The position numbers and the translations under genes were made by a program. From positions 1 through 64,000 of the forward strand of contig NZ_FTMG01000023.1 in assembly GCF_900155965.1 (NCBI RefSeq): a stretch of DNA of 64,000 nucleotides, read 5' to 3'. This DNA comes from Mucilaginibacter lappiensis. GTDB taxonomy: Bacteria; Bacteroidota; Bacteroidia; Sphingobacteriales; Sphingobacteriaceae. Positions within the stretch are counted from its first letter, which is position 1; each line of letters opens with the position of its first letter. Shown piece after piece: positions 34,008-41,100 of the stretch. Below the pieces are notes generated by a model, which was given only the letters and a program-made list of their open reading frames with translations, did not search any database and had not been told where the DNA came from.

Positions 34008-35333
34008 ATGGTAAAAACGTTGAACGAAATTAAATATACATTTTTCCTGCTCATCAGCTCTTGCATGGTCTGTATCGCCATTACAGGCAACGCCAAACCT
34101 TTATTAAAAGCTGATGAAGAAGTGGTAACCACGCTTGTGGCCCATAGTGATGATGGTATTTTTAATTCCAACGCGAGCTATACTTTCGAAGTCAAAAACA
34201 CTTATCATACCGACCAAACGGGTCGTGTGGCCTATGTGGTTAGTACACCGGCAGGCAAACCACTGTTAAGAGATTCTGTAAGCGTTAAGATCTCCAAAAA
34301 TAGTAGTAACAGCTATAATTTTACCATCCCGGCCCTGAAACCGGGTTTTTATAAGATCAATTTCATGATCAACGTATCTGATTATGACGATACCACCAAG
34401 CGTGTTTTTGGTATCCGCCCAAAAGAGATCAGATCAAATCACCCACGCCCGACTGATTTTGACAGCTTTTGGCAAACGGCAAAATCACAACTAGCATCTG
34501 TTAAACCCAATTATAAGGTAACCGAAAAGCCTGAGCTGGAAAAAGATAACCGCCGTGTTTTTCTGTTCGAGATGAAATCATTGGATGATATTACTGTGCG
34601 TGGTTGGTTAACTATACCCAAAGGCAGTAGCAAAAACCGAAGATTCCCGGTATTTGTGGGCCTGCCTGGTTACCAGGTTGATCTGAAGCCTATGCTTGGC
34701 GAGGATGACGATCTGGCCATCATTACCATTAACGTGCGCGGGCAGGGTAACAGTCGCGATGTGATACACCCCAAAAGACCGGATTATATCACCCTGAATA
34801 TTGAGGACAAAAACAAATATGTGTTGCGCGGCGCCATCATGGACTGTATACGTACCATTGATTTCATCTGTTCGCGACCAGATCTCGACTCTACCCGCAT
34901 CGAAATATCGGGTGGCAGTATGGGGGGCTTCCTGGCGGTGGCGCTGGCTAGTTTAGATAGCCGCATCAAGCTCGTATCGGCTCAGAATCCTATCCTTGGC
35001 GATATTCGCGATCTGGCGGGCGTAGCGGAATGGCCTATCAATGATATTAAAGAGTATGTGGATGACAGACCCACCCTGAGCTATAACAAGGTAATGGATA
35101 ACCTGGATTATTTTGATATCAAGAATTTTGCACCAACTATCAAATCACCCACAATGGTAGGTATAGGTTTGCTTGACCATTTGGCTCCACCGGCAAACTC
35201 CTTTATTTTTTACAATAACATTCCGTCCAAATATGCTACCATCCGTATCTATAAAGACCTGGGGCATGAAGTACCAAAGTCATTCCTGGATGAGGATGGG
35301 CATAAGATGAGGGATGTTTTTGGGTTGTTTTAA
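34008..35333 (+). CDS. CE7-family acetyl esterase, secreted (copy 2)
   Basis: A 441-residue paralogue of the 31610 gene: signal peptide (about 1-30), N-terminal Ig-like domain and CE7 hydrolase domain. The nucleophile Ser304 lies in ISGGSMGGFLAV, where Met replaces the CE7-typical Gln of GGSQGG. The Asp (GLLDHLAPP) and His (DLGHEVPK) are present. The oxyanion-side change may alter activity. Together with the upstream barrel it forms the second unit of a tandem two-gene duplication. Confidence 0.88.
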   Translation: MVKTLNEIKYTFFLLISSCMVCIAITGNAKPLLKADEEVVTTLVAHSDDGIFNSNASYTFEVKNTYHTDQTGRVAYVVSTPAGKPLLRDSVSVKISKNSSNSYNFTIPALKPGFYKINFMINVSDYDDTTKRVFGIRPKEIRSNHPRPTDFDSFWQTAKSQLASVKPNYKVTEKPELEKDNRRVFLFEMKSLDDITVRGWLTIPKGSSKNRRFPVFVGLPGYQVDLKPMLGEDDDLAIITINVRGQGNSRDVIHPKRPDYITLNIEDKNKYVLRGAIMDCIRTIDFICSRPDLDSTRIEISGGSMGGFLAVALASLDSRIKLVSAQNPILGDIRDLAGVAEWPINDIKEYVDDRPTLSYNKVMDNLDYFDIKNFAPTIKSPTMVGIGLLDHLAPPANSFIFYNNIPSKYATIRIYKDLGHEVPKSFLDEDGHKMRDVFGLF

Positions 35334-35358
35334 CGAACGCCCCTTCCTCCCCTCTGCC

Positions 35359-35457
35359 GCAAGCTTGCAGCTTGTGGTGTACATGGTTTCAGCTGAAGTA
35401 AGCTGGAAGCTTACCACATGCTACCCACGAGATACGCTGCGCTAATCTCGCGGGAGC
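35359..35457. repeat. AAGCTTGCAGCTT-type inverted repeat plus small hairpin
   Basis: GCAAGCTTGCAGCTTGTGG (from 35359) has an imperfect inverted partner TAAGCTGGAAGCTTACCACA (35399-35418). A second hairpin CCACGAGAT / ATCTCGCGGG follows (35426-35453). The gap 35334-35502 holds no gene. Confidence 0.55.
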
Positions 35458-35470
35458 AACGGATTTATTA

Positions 35471-35506
35471 TTCTCTTGATTCCTGACTCTTATTTCTTGA
35501 CTCTAA
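35471..35506. repeat. single arm of the CAAGAGTC word repeat
   Basis: TTCTCTTGATTCCTGACTCT continues with TATTTCTTGACTCT and matches the right arm of the palindrome at 5485-5574. No partner arm was seen. It reaches the 3' end of the SRPBCC gene. Confidence 0.5.
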
Positions 35507-35979
35507 AAATCCTGCATTTTCCCAAACATTTTCTCAATAGCTTTTTCCCTGAAAGCGAATATCTCTTTTACCTTATTCCCAACAAAAATACTGTTGCTCA
35601 ACCTGCCTAAAATGCCGTAGGGGATAGCATAATGTAAAATGTCGTTCATCAGTACACCGCCATCTATCTCTTTAAAATGATGCTGGTGATGCCATAGTGC
35701 GTAAGGGCCAAAGCGTTGTTCATCAACAAAATATTGTTTATCGGCTACATGGGTTATTTCGGTCATCCAGTTCATGTTGATACCCAGCAGTGGCGCTATT
35801 TTATAGGTAATAATCATGCCAGGATATACTTTGGCATCGGCCGTATAATCTGATGTCACCACGAAGCTCATATCCGGGGGAGTAATCTTGGCCAGGTTTA
35901 ATGGCGAGGAGAAAAAATCCCAGGCCATATCCAAACTAATGGGTATAGCCTGTTCTGTTTTTAATACGTATGATTTCAT
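35503..35979 (-). CDS. SRPBCC-family ligand-binding protein
   Basis: A 158-residue START/SRPBCC-fold protein similar to the cell-division-inhibitor/cyclase-like group. Landmarks are AWDFFSSPLNLAKITPPDMSF near the start, WMTEITHV, FVDEQRFGPYALWHHQHHF and a C-terminal helix (KVKEIFAFREKAIEKMF). It probably binds a hydrophobic molecule; the ligand is unknown. It lies 48 bp downstream of the sulfurtransferase gene on the same strand and may be cotranscribed. Confidence 0.85.
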   Translation of the reverse strand: MKSYVLKTEQAIPISLDMAWDFFSSPLNLAKITPPDMSFVVTSDYTADAKVYPGMIITYKIAPLLGINMNWMTEITHVADKQYFVDEQRFGPYALWHHQHHFKEIDGGVLMNDILHYAIPYGILGRLSNSIFVGNKVKEIFAFREKAIEKMFGKMQDF

Positions 35980-36027
35980 TAAAAGGCTGACAATCCGTAA
36001 GGCTAATTGTTTTTAGAGGTCAATAGC

Positions 36028-36861
36028 TTACCGGTGAGTGGTACCAACAGGCAGATCCCTGCGCGACCATTCGCTCCACGAACCCACGTACAATTTTGGT
36101 CCGATAATACCTGCGTATGCCATGCCCAGCAAGGTATGGCAAGCCGTAACACCCGAGCCGCAATGGACGATCACCTGGCTGTGATCTACCTGGTCAATAG
36201 CATCATTATAAAGCTGTCGCAGGGTTTCTGCCGGGAGGTATTTACCATCGGCATCCAGGTTGTAGATGTAAGGGAGGTTAAGTGCACCCGGTATATGTCC
36301 CGCTATCAGGTCAATCGGTTCTGTTTGGCCTAAATAACGCGGGGTTTCACGAACATCTATTACTACGCGGCTTTCGTCATGCGCAGCGTTGCCAGTTTCT
36401 TCAATATCAACCGTGCCTTCAAACTCAGTACTAACTGGGTAGGGGGAAACAGGTGTTGGCGTATATTCTTCAGTGCTCAGTTCTATTCCGGCTTTTACCG
36501 CGGCATTCAGACCTCCATTCAGCACCTGTACGGTGTGACCAATAGCGTTCAGCATCCACCAGAAACGGGCACCACCAAAGGCACCACCCTTGTCGTCATA
36601 AACCACCACATGGCTTTGAGGCGTTATTCCTAATTTACCCAGGAGAGTTGCAAAATCATGAATATCAGGTAGAGGGTGTCTTCCGCCCTGCGAGGCATCG
36701 GTAACTTTAGAAGCAAGATCTTTATCAAGGTCAACAAAAGCCGCGTTTTTGAGATGGCCGGCAAGGTAGCGTTGGTGTGCATCCTGCCCGGCACGGGCGT
36801 CGATAAGAATGGTATTCGCGCCGGACAAAGCCGGGTCGTTGATTTCAATTAGTGGCGACAT
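36028..36861 (-). CDS. sseA: thiosulfate/3-mercaptopyruvate sulfurtransferase
   Basis: A 277-residue tandem rhodanese. The N-terminal domain (about 1-130) lacks the catalytic Cys (YDDKGGAFGGARFWW). The C-terminal domain carries Cys234 in the loop CGSGVTA, which is the form found in 3-mercaptopyruvate-type enzymes (CGSGVTA); thiosulfate enzymes usually have CRKGVTA. So transfer of sulfane sulfur from 3-mercaptopyruvate is favoured. It is cytoplasmic and has no signal peptide. Confidence 0.9.
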   Translation of the reverse strand: MSPLIEINDPALSGANTILIDARAGQDAHQRYLAGHLKNAAFVDLDKDLASKVTDASQGGRHPLPDIHDFATLLGKLGITPQSHVVVYDDKGGAFGGARFWWMLNAIGHTVQVLNGGLNAAVKAGIELSTEEYTPTPVSPYPVSTEFEGTVDIEETGNAAHDESRVVIDVRETPRYLGQTEPIDLIAGHIPGALNLPYIYNLDADGKYLPAETLRQLYNDAIDQVDHSQVIVHCGSGVTACHTLLGMAYAGIIGPKLYVGSWSEWSRRDLPVGTTHR

Positions 36862-36921
36862 AGGTATGTTCGATTTGTATAAAAATCAAATATAAATACG
36901 CCGCAGCTACTTTTGCGTTTT

Positions 36922-37395
36922 TTACTGCACTATTTTATTGGCGCAGTATGAGCTGGCAAAAGCTTCGGGTTTGGCCTTAAACACAAAGCCCATGCTTAAA
37001 ATATAACCCATAGCCTCATGCAAAGCCTGGTTCGATTTAAACATTGGGTTGGTGTTGATATCGGCATGTACCTCCAGGTCAACATCATATAGGTCAAGCA
37101 GATCGCAAAGCTTGTAAGCAATGTCGATCGACTTTTGTACTTCGCTCAGCATCCTTTCTTTGATGCTCATTTTTTGCGAAGTGCGTTCCTGATGAATGAA
37201 CATGAACCCGCCACGTTGCTCCCGTAAAAAAACAATAACGGTTGCAAAATCGGTTACTGCTCCTTTCACCTGTGAGTCGGTGCCGATACATACTTTGAGT
37301 TTGTTGCCGAGGCTGGCTTCCCTTTCAATCGCTCTTTCAACCTCTTCTAAAATGGACGATTGGATAACCTCGCCGCTGAATTTTCTCCAGGTCAT
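36922..37395 (-). CDS. YkuK-family RNase H-like protein
   Basis: A 157-residue protein of the YkuK (DUF458) group with a predicted RNase H-like fold. The first acidic residue lies in KVCIGTDSQVKG, further acids in LDLYDVDLEVHADIN, and the final helix contains SMGFVFKAKPEAFASSYCAN. A nuclease function is assumed from the fold but not shown. Monocistronic, 60 bp upstream of the sulfurtransferase gene. Confidence 0.85.
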   Translation of the reverse strand: MTWRKFSGEVIQSSILEEVERAIEREASLGNKLKVCIGTDSQVKGAVTDFATVIVFLREQRGGFMFIHQERTSQKMSIKERMLSEVQKSIDIAYKLCDLLDLYDVDLEVHADINTNPMFKSNQALHEAMGYILSMGFVFKAKPEAFASSYCANKIVQ

Positions 37396-37742
37396 AAAAT
37401 TTGTGTTAGGTAAATTTTTGCCGACCTTTTTTATGGGTCTATAAAAATAAGCGATAAGGTTTCATATTAACGTAAACACTACGTCATTTATTTGTTAACA
37501 TTTAACTGATTATTAACACGTTGGAAAGATATCTGAACCGTGATTAGGTAGATTAAGGGATTACCTTGATTATGGATAATGAAGAAAATGCTTTTTTATG
37601 CCGGTTGTCGACTCTGGATCGGGTAGAGCAATAGCCATACATGCGCAGTGCAAAAACAAGTTCAGTATGACAATATATTTTAAAATGGGAAGAAAAAATC
37701 AAGTGAATCTCTTCATCCTAAAAATCAAGGTCCAAATAAAAA
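37396..37742. other. gene-free stretch with degenerate repeat remnants
   Basis: The 347-bp gap between the YkuK and PlsC genes holds no convincing frame. It includes GTTAACATTTAACTGATTATTAAC (37494 onwards, AT-rich and partly palindromic) and a decayed REP-like end (AACAAGTTCAGTATGACA near 37658). Confidence 0.4.
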
Positions 37743-38477
37743 TTATGCCCTCAACGCTTTTTTAATGCGGTTTTCGGCTTCCAGTACCAGGTCTTCCATA
37801 GGGGCATTGCCGGGTTCAATAGGAGCCAGCACTTCCCAGGTCATGGGTGTAAAGGTATTGAGGGGATAATAACCATAACGGATCATTTTCCAGGAATCTT
37901 TAATGGCAATAGGCACCAGCAATGCCTCAGGGCATTTTTTTAATATGGTAGCTATACCGCCTACCTGGAAAGTTTTTACCTCACCATTTTTAGAGCGTGT
38001 ACCTTCGGGAAATATCACTGCCGACCATTTATTTTCTTTCATCCGCAGGGCCAGCTTAACAATTTCGGCAATGGACTGGCGTGAATCTTTACGGTCGATA
38101 TTGGCACCACCGCCATGTTTCAGGTTATAAGAGATGGATGGGATGCCTGTGGTCAGTTCAATTTTAGAAATAAATTTTGCATGATATTTACGCAGGTGCC
38201 ATATCAGTGGTGGTATATCAAACAAGCTTTGATGATTGGCCAAAAATATAATAGGCCTACCGGTTGGCAGATTTTGCTTATTGATAAAAGTAACCGTGTT
38301 GCCCAGCAGGTAAGCTGTACTTAACAAACAAAGGTTTAAAGCATCTACCGAGCGCTTATGGGCGGCGTATCCAAACAAACGGAAGCTTACCCATTGTATG
38401 GGATGAAAGATAAGGAGTGCCAAAAAAAATGCTACAGTAGCAAAGGGAGACAAAATATAGCCTAAAAACTTTTTCAT
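37743..38477 (-). CDS. plsC: 1-acyl-sn-glycerol-3-phosphate acyltransferase
   Basis: A 244-residue inner-membrane-associated acyltransferase that makes phosphatidic acid from lysophosphatidic acid. Motif I is NHQSLFD (His82 and Asp87), the glycerol-phosphate site lies in GGGANIDRKDSRQS and motif III is FPEGTRSKNG (about 158-167). One or two N-terminal helices (about 8-30) anchor it. The length fits PlsC. It is 40 bp downstream of the Nudix gene and may share its transcript. Confidence 0.92.
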   Translation of the reverse strand: MKKFLGYILSPFATVAFFLALLIFHPIQWVSFRLFGYAAHKRSVDALNLCLLSTAYLLGNTVTFINKQNLPTGRPIIFLANHQSLFDIPPLIWHLRKYHAKFISKIELTTGIPSISYNLKHGGGANIDRKDSRQSIAEIVKLALRMKENKWSAVIFPEGTRSKNGEVKTFQVGGIATILKKCPEALLVPIAIKDSWKMIRYGYYPLNTFTPMTWEVLAPIEPGNAPMEDLVLEAENRIKKALRA

Positions 38478-38517
38478 CGACCAGCAAATTTAATTCTTTT
38501 TGTGCAAATGAGTCGTT

Positions 38518-39078
38518 TTATAAGCGATTTTCTAACAAAAGCAGTTGCACTTTTAACACAGCAGCTACTGTCATAGAATCGGTGATTTGGCCGTTGCAAA
38601 CCATTTGATACATTTCGGCAAATGGAATTTTATGAATGGTGAGCTGCTCGGTGTCTTCGGGTTCAGCCTCAAACTGGGTAAGTTCCCGTGCCAGATAAAT
38701 AATGCTTAACTCGTCGCTTACAGAATTGCTCAGGTGCATGCGTTGAATTTCGGTCCATTGGGCAGCTTTAAGACCTGTTTCTTCCAGCAGTTCGCGTTTG
38801 GCCGACTCCAGCGGATCGGTACCTTCGGGGCCGCCGCCTTCGGGCATTTCCCAGCTATATTGGTTCAACGGAAAACGGAACTGTCCCACAAGGTAAGTAT
38901 TGAGTTCATCATCAAGCGGCAGTATGCCAATGGCAATATTTTTAAATTGGACCTTTCCATAAATACCCGGATTGCCCGATGGATTGATAACCTGGTATTC
39001 GGTAACGTTTATCCAGGGATTATCATAAACGTTTTTTGCGGATGTTATTTTCCAGGGGTTTTCTTCAGGATGGTGCAT
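38518..39078 (-). CDS. Nudix hydrolase, ADP-ribose pyrophosphatase-like
   Basis: A 186-residue Nudix protein. The Nudix box runs from GGGPEGTDPLESAKRELL through EETGL (Gly, Glu and REx2EE metal ligands). The N-terminal domain starts with NPWINVTEYQV and LVGQFRFPLNQYSWEMPEGG, as in ADP-ribose pyrophosphatases of the NudF type. It probably hydrolyses ADP-ribose or another nucleoside diphosphate sugar to a monophosphate. Confidence 0.9.
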   Translation of the reverse strand: MHHPEENPWKITSAKNVYDNPWINVTEYQVINPSGNPGIYGKVQFKNIAIGILPLDDELNTYLVGQFRFPLNQYSWEMPEGGGPEGTDPLESAKRELLEETGLKAAQWTEIQRMHLSNSVSDELSIIYLARELTQFEAEPEDTEQLTIHKIPFAEMYQMVCNGQITDSMTVAAVLKVQLLLLENRL

Positions 39079-39093
39079 GGCCCTAAAATAGTA

Positions 39094-39120
39094 AAAGCCC
39101 CTCTAAACTGCGAAGCGTTC
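39094..39120. repeat. remnant of the CTCTAAAC-type repeat
   Basis: AGCCCCTCTAAACTGCGAAG matches AGCCCTCTCTAAACGGCGAA at 56250 in the CTCCCC repeat family. It is a short end fragment only. Confidence 0.5.
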
Positions 39121-39176
39121 TTGAACATCTTTTAAAATAAACAATGAAGAGTAGAAACGAAGTCGGTATAAAGGTA

Positions 39177-39800
39177 TTAGTGTTTAAAAAACGATAGATA
39201 GATTTGTTTTACGATATGATACCCTGCGAAAGCAAAGAACAGGATAGCAATACCTGTATTGATGAAACGCGTGCTTAGTGCAAACTTATCTTGTATGTAT
39301 TTGGCAAATTTGGCATAGAGGAACAAACAGAGGAACGCGCCAGCTGCCGAACCGATACTAAAGATGATCAATGCGAGTCGTCCATCCAGTATCCACTCAT
39401 GAGTAATGAGGTAAGTGCCGGTCACCATCCAGAAAGGTACCTGCATGGGGTTTAAAAAGCCAAGTAATATGCCGTATTTGATACTGGCATGTTCGGAGTA
39501 ATGGGTTTCGGGTGGTTTGTTGCGGTGTATCCAGGTAATAGTACCTAATACACCGAATAGGATCACCATAATCCAGTCGATAATAACAGTTAATTTTAAC
39601 TCGCCGGATAGCCAGCGGGCGGCATGCATGATGAAGTAGGTGAAGAAAAATTCAACGCAGGAAAAAGCGGTAATAAAACGTACAGCCTCTTTCATCCCAC
39701 GGTTCATGGTGATCTGTATCAGGGTTAGATTTATGTTTCCCGGGGGTATATAACCAATAAAATTGGCAATGATCCCGATAAAAAAGGTTAGGAATATCAT
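39177..39800 (-). CDS. LysE-family transporter
   Basis: A 207-residue six-helix exporter of the LysE/RhtB group. Helix 1 carries the conserved FIGYIPPGNINLTL (P-P-G), followed by MNRGMKEAVRF; helices 2-6 are evident. LysE-type proteins export amino acids, but substrates vary widely. It diverges from the BtuF-like gene across a large palindrome at 39819-39967. Confidence 0.85.
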   Translation of the reverse strand: MIFLTFFIGIIANFIGYIPPGNINLTLIQITMNRGMKEAVRFITAFSCVEFFFTYFIMHAARWLSGELKLTVIIDWIMVILFGVLGTITWIHRNKPPETHYSEHASIKYGILLGFLNPMQVPFWMVTGTYLITHEWILDGRLALIIFSIGSAAGAFLCLFLYAKFAKYIQDKFALSTRFINTGIAILFFAFAGYHIVKQIYLSFFKH

Positions 39801-39818
39801 TGGCGCAAAGATAAGCGG

Positions 39819-39967
39819 TAAATGTGCAGATGTGCAAATGTGCGGATTTCAGATGTGCAGATTTTTTAATATATATTTCTTTTTATTGAAAATCTGCACA
39901 GTTGATCAATCATTTGCACATCAAATAAATCATCTGCACATTTGCACATCTGAAATCTGCACATCTA
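39819..39967. repeat. large palindrome built from GTGCAGATGTGCAAAT words
   Basis: The arms 39819-39866 and 39926-39967 are near-perfect complements of repeating GTGCAGAT/GTGCAAAT/TTTCAGAT words. An additional ATCTGCACA / TTTGCACAT pair is nested in the centre. It fills the whole divergent promoter region of LysE and BtuF-like genes, so both promoters must lie in or beside it. Confidence 0.85.
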
Positions 39968-39971
39968 CAAC

Positions 39972-40901
39972 ATGTCAACTGATAAAATAGTTTCCTTACT
40001 GCCGTCTGCTACCGAAATAATTTGTGCCCTAGGGCTTGAAGATAGCCTGGTTGGGCGCTCACATGAGTGCGATTATCCTGCATCTGTAAAGCAGTTGCCG
40101 GTATGTACCGAAGCTAATTTTCCGGATAATTTAAGCAGTAAAGAGATCGACATCAAAGTAAAAGAGATCCTGACCGAAGCCTTGTCGGTATACACGGTAA
40201 AACGCGAGCAGATCAAAGAGTTAGCCCCCGACGTAGTGATCACGCAGGATCAGTGTGAGGTTTGCGCCGTTTCCCTGGCCGATGTAGAGCTGGCACTGGA
40301 TGATTACCTGGAAAAAAAAGCCCGCATTATTTCGTTGCAACCCAATAGCCTGGATGATATTCTGAATGATATTATCACGATAGCCGAAGTACTAGATGTT
40401 CCAGAAGCGGGTGCCGAACTGGTAGAGAATCTGGTTGAACGTATTGATATCATCAAGCATAAACTAAAGTTCAGTGAAGCCCGGCCAACAATAGCCTGCA
40501 TCGAGTGGCTCGACCCTATGATGGTATCTGGCAACTGGGTACCCGGCCTGGCAAAAATTGCCGGTGGAACCCCTATATTGGTAGGGGAAGATGGCAAACA
40601 TTCTCCCTATGTGCAATGGGACGATATCCGCCTGCAGGATCCCGAATTTTTAGTAGTGATGCCCTGCGGTTTTTCTATCGAAAGAACGCTTAAAGAAATA
40701 GATATTTTAATGAGTCTGCCCGGCTTTACCGAGCTTAAGGCTGTTAAGAACAACCAACTTTTTATAGTGGATGGTAACCAGTATTTTAACCGCCCTGGGC
40801 CGCGTATTGTTGATTCTATCGAGATCCTGGCCGAGATACTTCGCCCCAAACAGTTTGCCTTTGGTTATGAAGGCGAAGGTTGGATCAGGTTTGGGGTATG
40901 A
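39972..40901 (+). CDS. BtuF-like cobalamin-binding protein without a signal peptide
   Basis: A 309-residue class III periplasmic-binding-fold protein similar to cobalamin-binding BtuF. The start IVSLLPSATEIICALGLEDSLVGRSHECDYP is typical, followed by ITQDQCEVCAVS, MVSGNWVPGLAKIAGG and QYFNRPGPRIVDSIEIL. It lacks a signal peptide and so is probably cytoplasmic, a feature shared by a known subgroup. No ABC transporter genes adjoin it. The link to B12 may be relevant because icmF also lies in this window. Start ATG 39972 follows the palindrome closely. Confidence 0.85.
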   Translation: MSTDKIVSLLPSATEIICALGLEDSLVGRSHECDYPASVKQLPVCTEANFPDNLSSKEIDIKVKEILTEALSVYTVKREQIKELAPDVVITQDQCEVCAVSLADVELALDDYLEKKARIISLQPNSLDDILNDIITIAEVLDVPEAGAELVENLVERIDIIKHKLKFSEARPTIACIEWLDPMMVSGNWVPGLAKIAGGTPILVGEDGKHSPYVQWDDIRLQDPEFLVVMPCGFSIERTLKEIDILMSLPGFTELKAVKNNQLFIVDGNQYFNRPGPRIVDSIEILAEILRPKQFAFGYEGEGWIRFGV

Positions 40902-40904
40902 TTT

Positions 40905-41008
40905 TGGAATAAGGATGAGGAGAGTAAGGAGCAAGGACAGGAATCCTTTATCTGTTAGTCTCTTATCCTTAATCTTTGTTCTTTGCTCCAAAAATCCTTG
41001 CTCCTCAA
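40905..41008. repeat. imperfect palindrome built from GGAGCAAGGA words
   Basis: The left part TTTGGAATAAGGATGAGGAG, then AGTAAGGAGCAAGGAC, is mirrored by TCTTTGTTCTTTGCTCC and AATCCTTGCTCCTC. The words match those at 10240-10345. Confidence 0.65.
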
Positions 41009-41100
41009 AGTATCTTCTTAAAATTATTTAAAAAGTATAGCTAAAATAGAAATGTTAAATTATATTTACCATTCAATCTATTATCAATCACGGTTATACT

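Noticed and set aside
39819..39967. CRISPR array in the GTGCAGAT region
   Set aside because: The words are 8-10 bp, not spaced by unique spacers, and form a palindrome; no cas genes are present.
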